From positions 1 through 51,084 of the forward strand of contig CAILAZ010000053.1 of assembly GCA_903832295.1 (NCBI GenBank): a stretch of 51,084 bases of DNA, in the 5' to 3' direction. How positions within the stretch are numbered: the stretch's first letter is position 1; each line of letters opens with the position of its first letter. The stretch comes from an uncultured Acidobacteriota bacterium (GTDB lineage Bacteria; Acidobacteriota; Terriglobia; Terriglobales; Acidobacteriaceae). The notes below the pieces were generated by a model. It worked only from the letters and a program-made list of their open reading frames with translations. It was not told the DNA's origin and ran no database searches. A program made the translations under genes and the position numbers. Of this stretch, positions 8,375-17,358 are shown piece after piece.

Positions 8375-8542
8375 TTATTCCGCCTCCTGCGCCAGCATCA
8401 CCGGAATCCCATCTTCCACCCGGAACCGTTTTTCGCACCCCGTGCAGCGCAATTTGGTGAAGTCTTCGTTAAATCGCAACCCGCTGTGGCAGATTGGGCA
8501 CACTATCGTTGTTACCATCTTCGCCGGAATCATGTCCGTCAT
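8375..8542 (-). CDS. Trm112/UPF0434-like zinc-ribbon protein
   Basis: A 55-residue protein with the pattern CPICHSGLRF...LRCTGCEKRFRVEDGIPVML, typical of the Trm112p-like (UPF0434) family. Trm112 proteins activate methyltransferases in eukaryotes; the small bacterial versions lack a firmly known role. The cysteine pairs CPIC and CTGC could bind zinc. The start at 8542 is preceded by GGGGAGAGGG. It is divergent from folD 81 bases away. Confidence 0.8.
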   Translation of the reverse strand: MTDMIPAKMVTTIVCPICHSGLRFNEDFTKLRCTGCEKRFRVEDGIPVMLAQEAE

Positions 8543-8623
8543 TCTACCCTCTCCCCTCGCATCCCCGCCCCAATCCCGGTACACTAGTGGACAACCCAAC
8601 CCTTTTGTGTCGGGACCCAATTT

Positions 8624-9568
8624 ATGCCTGCAACTCTACTCGACGGAAATATATTCGCGAATCAGATCAAGGAAGAGATCACCGAAGAGGTGCGCCAACT
8701 CGCTGCCTCCGGTCTTCGTCCCGGATTGGCAGCAGTTCTAGTTGGAACCAATCCCGCCTCTCAGACCTATGTCCGCAGCAAGGTGAGAACCTGCGAACAA
8801 ATCGGAATCTTCAGCGAACTGGTCACACCACCGGAAAGCTCCACCACGGAAGATCTCCTCGCTCTCATCGAACAGCTCAACGCTCGCGATGACATCGACG
8901 GAATCCTCGTCCAGCTTCCCCTTCCCGCCCAGGTCGATGCCAAGCGCGTCCTCCTCGCCGTCTCTCCGGAGAAGGACGTCGATGGATTTCACCCCGTCAA
9001 CGTCGGCAATCTCAGCACCCAGCGCCCCGGCCTTGTCCCTTGCACCCCTCTCGGATGCATGGAGATCCTCCGCCGCGCCAATATCGCCACCGAGGGCCAG
9101 GAAGCGGTAATCGTCGGACGCAGTGACATCGTCGGCAAGCCCCTCGCCATGCTCCTCACCAATGCCAACGCCACCGTCACCATCTGCCACTCGCGCACAA
9201 AAGATCTCCCCGCCGTCTGCCGTCGCGGAGACATCCTCGTCGCCGCCATTGGCCGCCCCGGCTTCATCACCACAGAATTCGTTAAGCCCGGCGCAACCAT
9301 CCTCGACGTCGGCATCAACCACATCACCGACCCGGTCCTCTTCGAACGTTTCTTCAAGGGCGATGAAAAGCGCGAAAAGCAGTTCGAAGAAAAGGGAAGC
9401 ACCATCATCGGCGACTGCGACCCCCGCGTCACCCGCATCGCCGGAGCCTGCACCCCCGTCCCCGGTGGCGTCGGCAAACTCACCATCGCCATGCTCATGA
9501 GCAACACCGTCAAAGCCGCCAAGCTTCGCCGCCTCGCGCGGCAAGCAGAAACCGCCGTTCAGGGCTGA
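8624..9568 (+). CDS. folD: Methylenetetrahydrofolate dehydrogenase/cyclohydrolase (FolD)
   Basis: A 314-residue bifunctional enzyme of one-carbon metabolism that interconverts 5,10-methylene-, 5,10-methenyl- and 10-formyl-tetrahydrofolate in the cytoplasm. Signatures are the catalytic region VGTNPASQTYVRSK (Tyr and Lys conserved), DGILVQLPLP, the NADP-binding stretch VGRSDIVGKP, and the C-terminal PVPGGVGKLTIAML. It is slightly longer than the usual 285-300 residues because of a charged insert near residues 243-262 (GDEKREKQFEEKG). A bulged hairpin follows the gene. Confidence 0.96.
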   Translation: MPATLLDGNIFANQIKEEITEEVRQLAASGLRPGLAAVLVGTNPASQTYVRSKVRTCEQIGIFSELVTPPESSTTEDLLALIEQLNARDDIDGILVQLPLPAQVDAKRVLLAVSPEKDVDGFHPVNVGNLSTQRPGLVPCTPLGCMEILRRANIATEGQEAVIVGRSDIVGKPLAMLLTNANATVTICHSRTKDLPAVCRRGDILVAAIGRPGFITTEFVKPGATILDVGINHITDPVLFERFFKGDEKREKQFEEKGSTIIGDCDPRVTRIAGACTPVPGGVGKLTIAMLMSNTVKAAKLRRLARQAETAVQG

Positions 9569-9578
9569 CCGCCCAACC

Positions 9579-9608
9579 GCCTGCGAGCGCTCCCCCCGCT
9601 CCGCAGGC
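9579..9608 (+). terminator. Hairpin after folD
   Basis: GCCTGCG-AGCG pairs with CGCT-C-CGCAGGC with a one-base bulge and a C-rich loop. There is no T tract, so it is a possible but imperfect terminator. Confidence 0.5.
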
Positions 9609-9694
9609 TGGCAATTCCCACCCCATTGATTTTCACGTCACCTTCCGCCGCGATAGGGTTACTATTGAATACCTAACTCTCATCAGGGGCCCCT

Positions 9695-12600
9695 TTGTCT
9701 TCTGCTCATCCGTGCCCGGCGCATCTCCCGCGAACTTGCCTTTGCTCCCTCTTCCTTGTCGTCAGCAGCTTCGCTTTCTTGGTTGCACAGTCCCAACCCG
9801 CCGTTTCCGCAGCACAGCGCATCCTCCCCGGCCATCTTCCTGCTTGGGCCAGCAACGCCAACCTCCTCGCCCCCGTCCCTGCCGAGCTTCCGCTGGACCG
9901 CATGACCATCATCCTCGCCCGCTCGCCCCTCCAGCAGCAGGCTTTTGAGGCATTCCTCGCCGATCAGCAGAACCCCGCATCCTCCGAATACCACCACTGG
10001 CTCACTCCCGCCGAAATCGCCGACCGCTTCGGCCCCTCGTCCCAGGACACCGCCAGCGTTACTCTCTGGCTCCGCTCCCAGGGACTCCAGGTTGCCTCCG
10101 TCTCCAACAGCCGCACCTTCGTCGGATTCTCCGGCACCGCCGCCGACGTCGCCCGCGCCTTCCACACCGAGTTCCGCTACTACGCCATCGACGGCAAGCC
10201 CCAGATCGCCAACTCCTCTGATCCGATCATCCCCGCCTCCCTCGCCCCCGTCATCAAGGCCATTCACGGCCTCTACACCGTTGAAGATCGCCCACTCCAC
10301 TACGCCAATCCAGCCCTCTCGCCCTCCCCGGAGATGAACTCCGGCTCCGGCGCCCACTATCTCACTCCGGAAGACGTCGCCAGGATCTACAACCTGCCCT
10401 CTTCCACCCCGAGTGGTCGCGGTGTCTCTATTGGCATCGTTGGCCGGGCGCGCGTGAACACCGCCGACCTCGACAATTTCCGCAACCGCACTGGCGCCTA
10501 CTTCCCCAATCCCACCGAGATCGTTCCCACCGCCTACGGAGGCGTTGACCCAGGTGCTGCCTATACCGCTCCTCCAGGATCCGGCGTCTCAACCGGAGAT
10601 CAAGGCGAAGCTACTCTCGACGTAATGCGCGCCGGCAGTGTCGCCGTCGCCGCCAACCTCCAGCTCGTCGTCGCCACCAGCGCCAGCGGAGGCGTAGAAG
10701 TCGCCGCCGAGTATCTCGTGGACACCACTCCCGTTCCCGTGCAGATCATCAGTGTCAGCTTCGGAATGTGCGAGTCCAAGGCCGGATCCAGCAATGTCAC
10801 CTTCTGGGACACCCTCTTCCAACAGGCTGCCGCCGAAGGCATCTCCTCTTTCGTCGCCTCCGGAGACTCCGGAGCTTCCGGCTGCGACGCCTATTTCGCT
10901 ACCCCGCCCGCTTCCCCCGCGGCCAACAGTCCCAATTACATCTGCTCCTCCAGCTATGCCACCTGCGTTGGCGGCACGGAATTCAATGACGCCTCCAATC
11001 CCGCCGCCTACTGGTACGCCTCCAATGACAGTGCTCTCGGCTCCGCCATCGGCTACATCCCCGAAGGCGCATGGAACGAGCCGCTCAACTCCAGTTCCAA
11101 GCCTCAAGCTGCCGCCACTGGCGGTGGCGTCAGCTCTTTCATCGCCACCCCTTCCTGGCAGACCGGAACCGGTGTCCCTTCCGCCCGCGCCGGGCGCTAC
11201 ACCCCGGACATCGCCTTCTCCGCTGCTGGCCACGACGGCTACTTCGCATGTTTCGCCGCCGCCGGGGCCTCCTGCGTTGCGAACGGCAGCGGGCAGTACA
11301 CCTTCGAATACTTTATGGGTACCTCCGCTGCCGCTCCTGAAATGGCTGGCATTGCCGCACTGCTCGATGAAAAACTCGCAAGTCCGCAGGGCAATCTCAA
11401 CCCGCAGCTCTATCAGCTTGCCGCCAGCGCCCCGTCCGCATTCCACGATGTCACTCCTGCCACCAGCGGCGTCGTCTCCTGCAACATCAACACTCCCAGC
11501 ATGTGCAACAACAGCATCCCCTCTTCCACTGGACTCACCGGAGGCCAGGCTGGATTCCCCGTAACCGCAGGCTTTGACGAAGCCACCGGCCTCGGTTCCC
11601 TGAATGTCTCCAACTTCCTCAGCGCGTGGACCAACGACAACGCCATTCAGCCCGCCAGCATCTCTCCCGCGCCTCTTGTCTTTCCCACAACATGGATCGG
11701 CTACCCTGCATACGGGACTGTCACCCTGACCAACCCCGGTCTGGCGCCTATCACCATCGCGACGGTCACCGTAACTGGCGCCAACGCATCCTCATTCATC
11801 CAGGGCAATTCCTGTGGCTCTTCTTTGGCTGGAAAAAGCTCCTGCGCCGTACAGATACAGTTCTCACCCACCACCGCCGGACCGCTCTCCGCTACTCTCA
11901 CAATCACCGACAACGCTCCCAACTCGCCACAAACGGTTGCTCTCTCCGGCTTCGGCATCGAGGTGACGGCCACAACCCCCAGCGCCACGCCATCCACCGT
12001 CCCCATCGGCGGACCCATCACGCTCACCGCCACCGTCCTTGGCTTCGCCCCCACCGGAAGCGTTGTCTTTTCCCGAGGCAGCACCATTCTCGGCACAGTC
12101 CCGGTCGTCTCAGGATCAGCAACCCTGGCCGGCGTCGTGGCAACCTCGGCCAAAGGCTTCGGCGTCGGTGCCAACCTCATCTCCGCCAGTTACTCCGGAG
12201 ACGCCTACAACCTGCCTTCCACCGGCACATTTTCGCTGCCGGTCTATGACCCCGCCCTCCCCCTGCTGTTATCCCTCTCCAGCACAGACGCATTCAAAGG
12301 CAACTCCTTCACTCTCTGCGCGAACGGCGCAAACTTCACGCCCAACTCCACCGTCCTGTGGAACGGCCTTGTCCGGCCCACAACCTACCTCTCCGCCCAG
12401 CAACTCACGGCTCAAATCTCCGCCGCCGATACCGCTCAGGAGACCGTTGCCCGCGTCAGCGTGACCAATCCTGCCCCCAAGGCGGGCACTTCCATCGCCC
12501 TCCCCGTCATAATTTACTCGTACAGTCTCCCGCCCAGCGTCACCAGCGTCTCGCTCTCAAAGTCTCCCAACAGCAACGGCTATTACCCGGTCTCCGTAAT

Positions 12601-12781
12601 CGGAAACAACCTCACCCCCGAGGTCAACGTCTCGTGGAACAATCTCGCCCAGAACTTCAGTCAGCATTACTACCCGGAAGTCCTGTCCTTTGTGATCTCC
12701 TCCACGGCCGCCTCCGCCCGCCCCGCCACCATCAATCTCACAAACTACGCCGGCAAATCCCTGGGCTTCATCTTCCCCTGA
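9695..12781 (+). CDS. S53 (sedolisin/kumamolisin-like) secreted peptidase with Ig-like repeats
   Basis: A 1028-residue secreted serine-carboxyl peptidase. A signal peptide covers about residues 1-35, then a pro-kumamolisin activation domain (about 45-190) and the catalytic domain (about 220-645). The triad is visible: Glu305 and Asp309 in GEATLDV, and Ser544 in FMGTSAAAP, with oxyanion Asp391 in SGDSGASG. The calcium-site ending AGFDEATGLGSLN is present. The C-terminal part (about 650-1028) has Ig-like modules, the first like choice-of-anchor D and the next like a bacterial Ig-like domain (about 760-855). The start is a TTG at 9695 after CAGGGG. Such enzymes degrade protein at acid pH and are frequent in acidobacteria; the substrate is unknown. 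Confidence 0.92.
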   Translation: MSSAHPCPAHLPRTCLCSLFLVVSSFAFLVAQSQPAVSAAQRILPGHLPAWASNANLLAPVPAELPLDRMTIILARSPLQQQAFEAFLADQQNPASSEYHHWLTPAEIADRFGPSSQDTASVTLWLRSQGLQVASVSNSRTFVGFSGTAADVARAFHTEFRYYAIDGKPQIANSSDPIIPASLAPVIKAIHGLYTVEDRPLHYANPALSPSPEMNSGSGAHYLTPEDVARIYNLPSSTPSGRGVSIGIVGRARVNTADLDNFRNRTGAYFPNPTEIVPTAYGGVDPGAAYTAPPGSGVSTGDQGEATLDVMRAGSVAVAANLQLVVATSASGGVEVAAEYLVDTTPVPVQIISVSFGMCESKAGSSNVTFWDTLFQQAAAEGISSFVASGDSGASGCDAYFATPPASPAANSPNYICSSSYATCVGGTEFNDASNPAAYWYASNDSALGSAIGYIPEGAWNEPLNSSSKPQAAATGGGVSSFIATPSWQTGTGVPSARAGRYTPDIAFSAAGHDGYFACFAAAGASCVANGSGQYTFEYFMGTSAAAPEMAGIAALLDEKLASPQGNLNPQLYQLAASAPSAFHDVTPATSGVVSCNINTPSMCNNSIPSSTGLTGGQAGFPVTAGFDEATGLGSLNVSNFLSAWTNDNAIQPASISPAPLVFPTTWIGYPAYGTVTLTNPGLAPITIATVTVTGANASSFIQGNSCGSSLAGKSSCAVQIQFSPTTAGPLSATLTITDNAPNSPQTVALSGFGIEVTATTPSATPSTVPIGGPITLTATVLGFAPTGSVVFSRGSTILGTVPVVSGSATLAGVVATSAKGFGVGANLISASYSGDAYNLPSTGTFSLPVYDPALPLLLSLSSTDAFKGNSFTLCANGANFTPNSTVLWNGLVRPTTYLSAQQLTAQISAADTAQETVARVSVTNPAPKAGTSIALPVIIYSYSLPPSVTSVSLSKSPNSNGYYPVSVIGNNLTPEVNVSWNNLAQNFSQHYYPEVLSFVISSTAASARPATINLTNYAGKSLGFIFP

Positions 12782-12848
12782 TCCCCCACGCAACTTTCCT
12801 CCTGCTCGCGCGTCTATAATTTATGTTAGTGAGACAGGCACGAACCCT

Positions 12849-13994
12849 ATGAGAGCCCTAAGACCTTTTGCCCTGGGAGTGCTGCTTGCCGCAGCCTTCT
12901 TCCTTTACACCAGCCACCGCTTTGGCCCCCCCGCCTCCTGGGTCACCCGAGACCCCGTCCGCATCACCGAGGCCCAGGCCTCGCCCTCGCTCGACGGCGA
13001 GGAGCAGAACAACGTGGACGTTTACAAGCGCGTCGTCCCCTCCGTCGTCAACATCACTTCCACCTCCGTCTCCTATGACTTCTTCTTCGGACCCCAATCC
13101 CAGCAGGGTGCCGGCTCCGGCTTCATCATCGACAAAGAGGGCCACATCCTCACCAACTATCACGTCATCGATAGCGCCCGAAAGCTCGAAGTCATCCTCT
13201 CCAACAAAAAGCACTACCCCGCCACCGTCGTCGGCGGAGACAAATCCCACGACCTCGCCGTCATCCAGATCAAGGCGCCCGGACTCCAGCCCGCAACCCT
13301 CGGCTCCAGCTCCGGACTCCAGGTCGGCCAGAAGGTCCTCGCCATCGGTAACCCCTTCGGCATCTTCAACGGAACCATGACCCGTGGCATCGTCAGCTCC
13401 ATCCGCCAGGTGCAGGAACCCGACGGGACTTACATCGACGAAGCCATCCAGACCGACGCCGCCATCAACCCCGGCAACTCCGGCGGCCCTCTCCTCAACT
13501 CTCACGGCGAGGTCGTCGGCATCAACACCATGATCGCCTCGGCCAGCGGCGGAAATGCCGGAATCGGCTTTGCCATCCCCATCAACGCCGCCAAGGCCGT
13601 CCTCAACGACCTCGTCCAGTACGGTCGCGTCCGCCGTCCCACCCTCGGCATCCGCCCCCTCCCCATGCCCATGAATCGCGAACTCGCCGAGCAGCTTGAC
13701 CTCCCCGCCGAGTCCGGAGTCCTTGTCATGCAGGTCGTCCCCGGCTCCGCCGCCGCCCACGCGGGAATCCAGGGTGGCAATCAACGCGTCTATTACGGCA
13801 ACTATGAAATCGTCATCGGAGGCGACCTTATCGTCGAGGTTGATGGCCAGGAGGTCAAAGACACCCAGGACCTCGCCCACGTCATGAACAATCATCGTTC
13901 CGGCGACTGGGTCACCATCGTGTACTACCATGGCAAGAAACGTCAGACCGCCAAAGTGCAGCTCGACGAAGCCAAGGGTGGAACCCGCACCTGA
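12849..13994 (+). CDS. HtrA/DegP-like serine protease with PDZ domain
   Basis: A 381-residue envelope protease of family S1C. Residues 6-22 are a membrane anchor or signal. The trypsin-like domain has the triad His105 (NYHVID), Asp135 (SHDLAVIQ) and Ser211 (PGNSGGPLLN). One PDZ domain covers about 275-375. This arrangement is like DegS rather than DegP, which has two PDZ domains. It would act on misfolded proteins in the periplasm. It starts 67 bases after the S53 gene and could be cotranscribed with it. A GC-rich hairpin lies just downstream. Confidence 0.93.
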   Translation: MRALRPFALGVLLAAAFFLYTSHRFGPPASWVTRDPVRITEAQASPSLDGEEQNNVDVYKRVVPSVVNITSTSVSYDFFFGPQSQQGAGSGFIIDKEGHILTNYHVIDSARKLEVILSNKKHYPATVVGGDKSHDLAVIQIKAPGLQPATLGSSSGLQVGQKVLAIGNPFGIFNGTMTRGIVSSIRQVQEPDGTYIDEAIQTDAAINPGNSGGPLLNSHGEVVGINTMIASASGGNAGIGFAIPINAAKAVLNDLVQYGRVRRPTLGIRPLPMPMNRELAEQLDLPAESGVLVMQVVPGSAAAHAGIQGGNQRVYYGNYEIVIGGDLIVEVDGQEVKDTQDLAHVMNNHRSGDWVTIVYYHGKKRQTAKVQLDEAKGGTRT

Positions 13995-14016
13995 CCTCTC
14001 CCGCCCTCACCCAAGA

Positions 14017-14044
14017 CCGTGGGCCGCATCTTCGCGGCCCACGG
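14017..14044 (+). terminator. Perfect hairpin after the HtrA-like gene
   Basis: CCGTGGGCCGC pairs perfectly with GCGGCCCACGG across the loop ATCTTC. No T run follows, so termination strength is unclear. The rest of the 273-base gap shows nothing further. Confidence 0.6.
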
Positions 14045-14267
14045 GTAATCACAACCTCAATCCCTCACTTGCCACTCAATCACCGCACACAGTTTCCCTC
14101 AGGCCAATCGTCCTTCCCGCCAATTGCCTTACAAACTATGAACGGTCCCGCCAGCCATCCGGGCAAAAATCGAGTATCAAAACGCCAATCGTTCCGGACC
14201 ACCCGGAACCATTCCCCAATTCGTCAACGCAGCTTTTTTAAGGATTAACCCGGGAGATAATCGTTCC

Positions 14268-14645
14268 ATGGATCTCGAAACCATCCGCCGCCTCTGTCTT
14301 CGCCTCCCTCACGTCACCGAAAGCGTGCAGTGGGGAGACAATCTCGTCTTCAAGGTCGCCGAGAAAATGTTCCTCGTGGCATCGCTCGAACCCAGTAAAC
14401 ATGCGCTCTCCCTCAAGGTCAGCCCTGAGAATTTCGAGCAGCTTCAGGAGATGGACGGCGTAGTTCCCGCCCCCTATCTCGCCCGCGCAAAGTGGCTCGC
14501 CTTCCGCGAACTCGGTCTCCTCCGCGATGACGACATGCGCGACCTCATACGCGCCGCGCACGCTCTCGTATTCGAGAGCCTTCCCCGCCGTCGTCGCGAG
14601 GAACTTACCCCCGCAAAAACGCGCGGCTCCGCCAAAAGTAAGTAG
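14268..14645 (+). CDS. MmcQ/YjbR-family protein
   Basis: A 125-residue protein with the N-terminal pattern RRLCLRLPHVTESVQWG and later FKVAEKMFLV, typical of the MmcQ/YjbR (CyaY-like fold) family. Members have a double-wing fold that may bind DNA, but the function is not established. The C-terminus is a basic tail (RRRREELTPAKTRG). The ATG at 14268 follows GGGAG. It converges with the GtrA gene, which ends 36 bases away. Confidence 0.88.
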   Translation: MDLETIRRLCLRLPHVTESVQWGDNLVFKVAEKMFLVASLEPSKHALSLKVSPENFEQLQEMDGVVPAPYLARAKWLAFRELGLLRDDDMRDLIRAAHALVFESLPRRRREELTPAKTRGSAKSK

Positions 14646-14680
14646 CTCTTACTCCGGACCGTGCTTCAATTGTTAGGATG

Positions 14681-15142
14681 TTACTTTGCTGGCTGCCGGA
14701 AGGAAATGTGCTTATGTCCAAAGAAGCTCAGGATCACTGTTCCACCCGTCAGCAGCGCGCCCGCAATATAAGGAGCCTGGTGCTCAAGCCCAAACTTATA
14801 CCGGATCGTAATCACCAGGACTGGAAGCAGCGCAAGGTTTAACAGGGTCGCGCTGCTATATACCGCAACGCACTTAATCCACTCGCGCAGATAGTTACCC
14901 TTGGTCTTGAACACAAACCACTTGTACCCAAGGAATGAAACCGTGATGTTCAGCAGCGTGGAAGGGATCACCGCCAGGATGTAACTGTTGCGGCCCATTG
15001 GAGCGAACAGCGCCGTGAACAACGCAAACGTCGCGTAACCAAAAAGCGTATTCCAGGCCCCCGTCAACAGGTAGCGCCAGAACTGGCCGCCTGGAACATG
15101 GCTGCTCAACCCCGCAAGGCGGGAGGCTGGCCTCATCCTCAC
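14681..15142 (-). CDS. GtrA-family membrane protein (putative lipid-linked sugar flippase)
   Basis: A 153-residue protein with four predicted membrane helices. The opening FWRYLLTGAWNTLFGYATF is characteristic of GtrA proteins, which are thought to flip undecaprenyl-phosphate-linked sugars made by a GtrB-type transferase. The start is a GTG at 15142 that overlaps the stop of the upstream GT2 gene (GTGA), so the pair is translationally coupled. This GT2-GtrA coupling fits the classical gtrAB arrangement for surface glycan decoration. Confidence 0.88.
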   Translation of the reverse strand: MRMRPASRLAGLSSHVPGGQFWRYLLTGAWNTLFGYATFALFTALFAPMGRNSYILAVIPSTLLNITVSFLGYKWFVFKTKGNYLREWIKCVAVYSSATLLNLALLPVLVITIRYKFGLEHQAPYIAGALLTGGTVILSFFGHKHISFRQPAK

Positions 15143-16125
15143 ACTTTCTCCGCGCTTTCGCGCACGTTCGTCTTTACCGGTTCGCCTGGCCCGAATTCAA
15201 AGTTAATGCGCTCCTGCTCAATCGCGAAGGGTCGCTTCTGCACCATCGTGTGGATCGCGCCGATATACTCGCCGAGCACGCCCAGGAATAACAGGTGGAT
15301 GGAAGCCAAGAAGAAAAACCCGATCAGAATTGGCGCCATGCCAAGCGTGAAGCTCTTCCAGTACAGCAGCTTGTAAGTAAGGTAAGCAAGCGAGGTAAGC
15401 ACTGCAATCACGGATCCGCCAAATCCTGCAAACACCGCCATCCGCAGCGGAACCTTTGACAGGTTCGTGATGCCGAGCATCGCCATATCGTATAGCGTGT
15501 AGAAGTTGTTCGCTGTAATTCCGCGCTTGCGCCGTGGCTGATGGAAAGGAAGTTCCACTCGCGGAAATCCCAGTTCAGCGATGATGCCCCGGAAGTAAGG
15601 GTATGGGTCATCGAACGATTTGATGATATCCACTACCTTGCGGTCGTACAGCCCAAACCCGGTGAAATTCTCGTAAGTCTCAATCCCTGAAAGCCGGTTC
15701 ACCAGGCGGTAGTAGCGCTTTCTGATCCAGAACATCAGGCTGCTTTCGTCGCTGGCGTACTTCACGCAGATCACTACCGGCGCGCCGTTCTCCCAGTTGT
15801 GAACCATGTCCACGATCATCTCGGGAGGGTCCTGCAGGTCAGCAGCCATGCCGATTACAATGTCGCCGGTAGCCTGATGAAAAGCATGCATTGGCGAACG
15901 GATGTGTCCGAAGTTACGGGTGTTGCGGATTACCTTCACGTTCTTATCCATCGCAGCCATCACCTTCAACACGCCGAGCGTGTTATCGGTGGATGCGTTA
16001 TCGATAAAAATGTGCTCATAACGGTAGTTGCCAAGCGACGCGATCGCTGCGCGGACGCGATCGTAAAGCTCGCGCACGTTTAACTCTTCGTTATAACAAG
16101 GCGTAACGACGCTGATTGTCTTCAT
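15139..16125 (-). CDS. Family 2 glycosyltransferase (GtrB/DPM1-like)
   Basis: A 328-residue GT-A fold enzyme that probably transfers a sugar to polyprenyl phosphate. SVVTPCYNEELNVRELY at the N-terminus, IDNASTDNT and the metal-binding MAADLQDPPEM are the usual DPM1/GtrB motifs. Two membrane helices lie near residues 230-255 and 265-295. The ATG at 16125 is used; the preceding TTG is unlikely. It overlaps the GtrA gene by four bases and follows the NeuB-like gene by 33 bases. Confidence 0.92.
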   Translation of the reverse strand: MKTISVVTPCYNEELNVRELYDRVRAAIASLGNYRYEHIFIDNASTDNTLGVLKVMAAMDKNVKVIRNTRNFGHIRSPMHAFHQATGDIVIGMAADLQDPPEMIVDMVHNWENGAPVVICVKYASDESSLMFWIRKRYYRLVNRLSGIETYENFTGFGLYDRKVVDIIKSFDDPYPYFRGIIAELGFPRVELPFHQPRRKRGITANNFYTLYDMAMLGITNLSKVPLRMAVFAGFGGSVIAVLTSLAYLTYKLLYWKSFTLGMAPILIGFFFLASIHLLFLGVLGEYIGAIHTMVQKRPFAIEQERINFEFGPGEPVKTNVRESAEKV

Positions 16126-16158
16126 CAAACCAAGCTCCCACGCAAGCCTTCTTTCGGC

Positions 16159-17295
16159 TTACTGTCCGCTGCCCTTGCTCTTTGCTTCCTTTGCGACAAC
16201 CGAGGGCGAGGGCTCAATGCCGCGCTTGTAGATGGCAGCCTTCAGAGAAGGGATACTGGAGTAAGGGCTGTCAATCGCATCAATCAGGATCGGCTCGTCT
16301 TTCTTCACTGCCTTCAGCAGCACCTCTCCCCGCATCAGTTCGCGGCAGGATATCTGTCCCATCTGTAGAGGGATCGCGAGATATACATCGTCGTCGCTCA
16401 GTATGTGCCCTTCCGGAAGGTCGGCCTTCGCATAGACGCCGCGCACTAACGCATCCAGGTATTCAACCTCCTTGCGCGGCAGCAACCGTCGCTGCGTGCC
16501 CGGAGCGCCACACATTGCCTTCGCCTGGTGGAAGGTCTTGAACCAGTGATCCACCTGTTCCGGCACTGAGCAGTAGGGTGAAACCTTGATCCCATCGCTG
16601 TCGATGTCCACATGCCGCTCGAAAGTGCGTGCTCCCTTGGCATAGGCAATCAACATTGAAGAGGACCAGTCATGGCACTCATGGGTGGAGAAGCCGATGA
16701 CATGGTCAGGATAACGATCGCGCAGGAAGTCAATCTGGTTCATCTCCAGTTCGTGATCTTCCGATGGGTACAGTGAAACGCAGTGATTGATGGCCAGTGG
16801 TATGCGGCGGTTATCGAAGAACTGAACCAGGTCGTCGATGTCTTTAAGAGACGAGCCGCCGGTGGAAACAATTACCGGTTTCTTGGCCGTGGCGATTTTT
16901 TCAATCAGCATCCAATCGTTCAGGTCTGAGCTGGCGATCTTCAGCATCTGCACGCCCAGCTTGCAGCACACATCCACCGAACACTCATCGAACGGCGTAG
17001 CCATGCTGATGCAGTTCGCGTCGCGAATGGCCTTGAGCATGGCCGCGTAATCCTCCAGCCTGAGCTGGGTATCCAGCGTCTTCTTGATGTAACGGATGTC
17101 GCTGCGGCCGCGGAATTCCTTGTGGATGAAGTTGTCCACATCGCGCAGTTGAATCTTGATTGCTGCACGTACGTTGTTGAAGCGGACCACTTGACCGTAC
17201 GCGCTGATAATCTTCAATCCGCGCTCTACACTACCCAGATGGTTGTTTGCCATCTCCAGCACAAACAGCTCGTTGAAAAAATCCGCACCCGTCAT
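16159..17295 (-). CDS. NeuB-like sialic acid synthase family protein
   Basis: A 378-residue protein of the N-acetylneuraminate synthase family, which condenses phosphoenolpyruvate with an aldose to give a nonulosonic-type acid. The TIM barrel shows EMANNHLGS, MATPFDE, LKIASSDLNDW, IVSTGGSS and HCVSLYPSE. The usual GYSDHT is replaced by GFSTHE, and the metal-binding region reads FERHVDIDSDG, so the substrate may differ from that of true NeuB. A C-terminal SAF-like domain (about 280-345) is present, and the last 30 residues look disordered. It is the third gene of the operon. No CMP-sugar synthetase gene lies in the window. Confidence 0.85.
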   Translation of the reverse strand: MTGADFFNELFVLEMANNHLGSVERGLKIISAYGQVVRFNNVRAAIKIQLRDVDNFIHKEFRGRSDIRYIKKTLDTQLRLEDYAAMLKAIRDANCISMATPFDECSVDVCCKLGVQMLKIASSDLNDWMLIEKIATAKKPVIVSTGGSSLKDIDDLVQFFDNRRIPLAINHCVSLYPSEDHELEMNQIDFLRDRYPDHVIGFSTHECHDWSSSMLIAYAKGARTFERHVDIDSDGIKVSPYCSVPEQVDHWFKTFHQAKAMCGAPGTQRRLLPRKEVEYLDALVRGVYAKADLPEGHILSDDDVYLAIPLQMGQISCRELMRGEVLLKAVKKDEPILIDAIDSPYSSIPSLKAAIYKRGIEPSPSVVAKEAKSKGSGQ

Positions 17296-17358
17296 AAGGG
17301 AACCAGTCCTAATTAGAAGTCGCTTACTCTACCTTTTGCCAACCCTTGGTGCTTACCA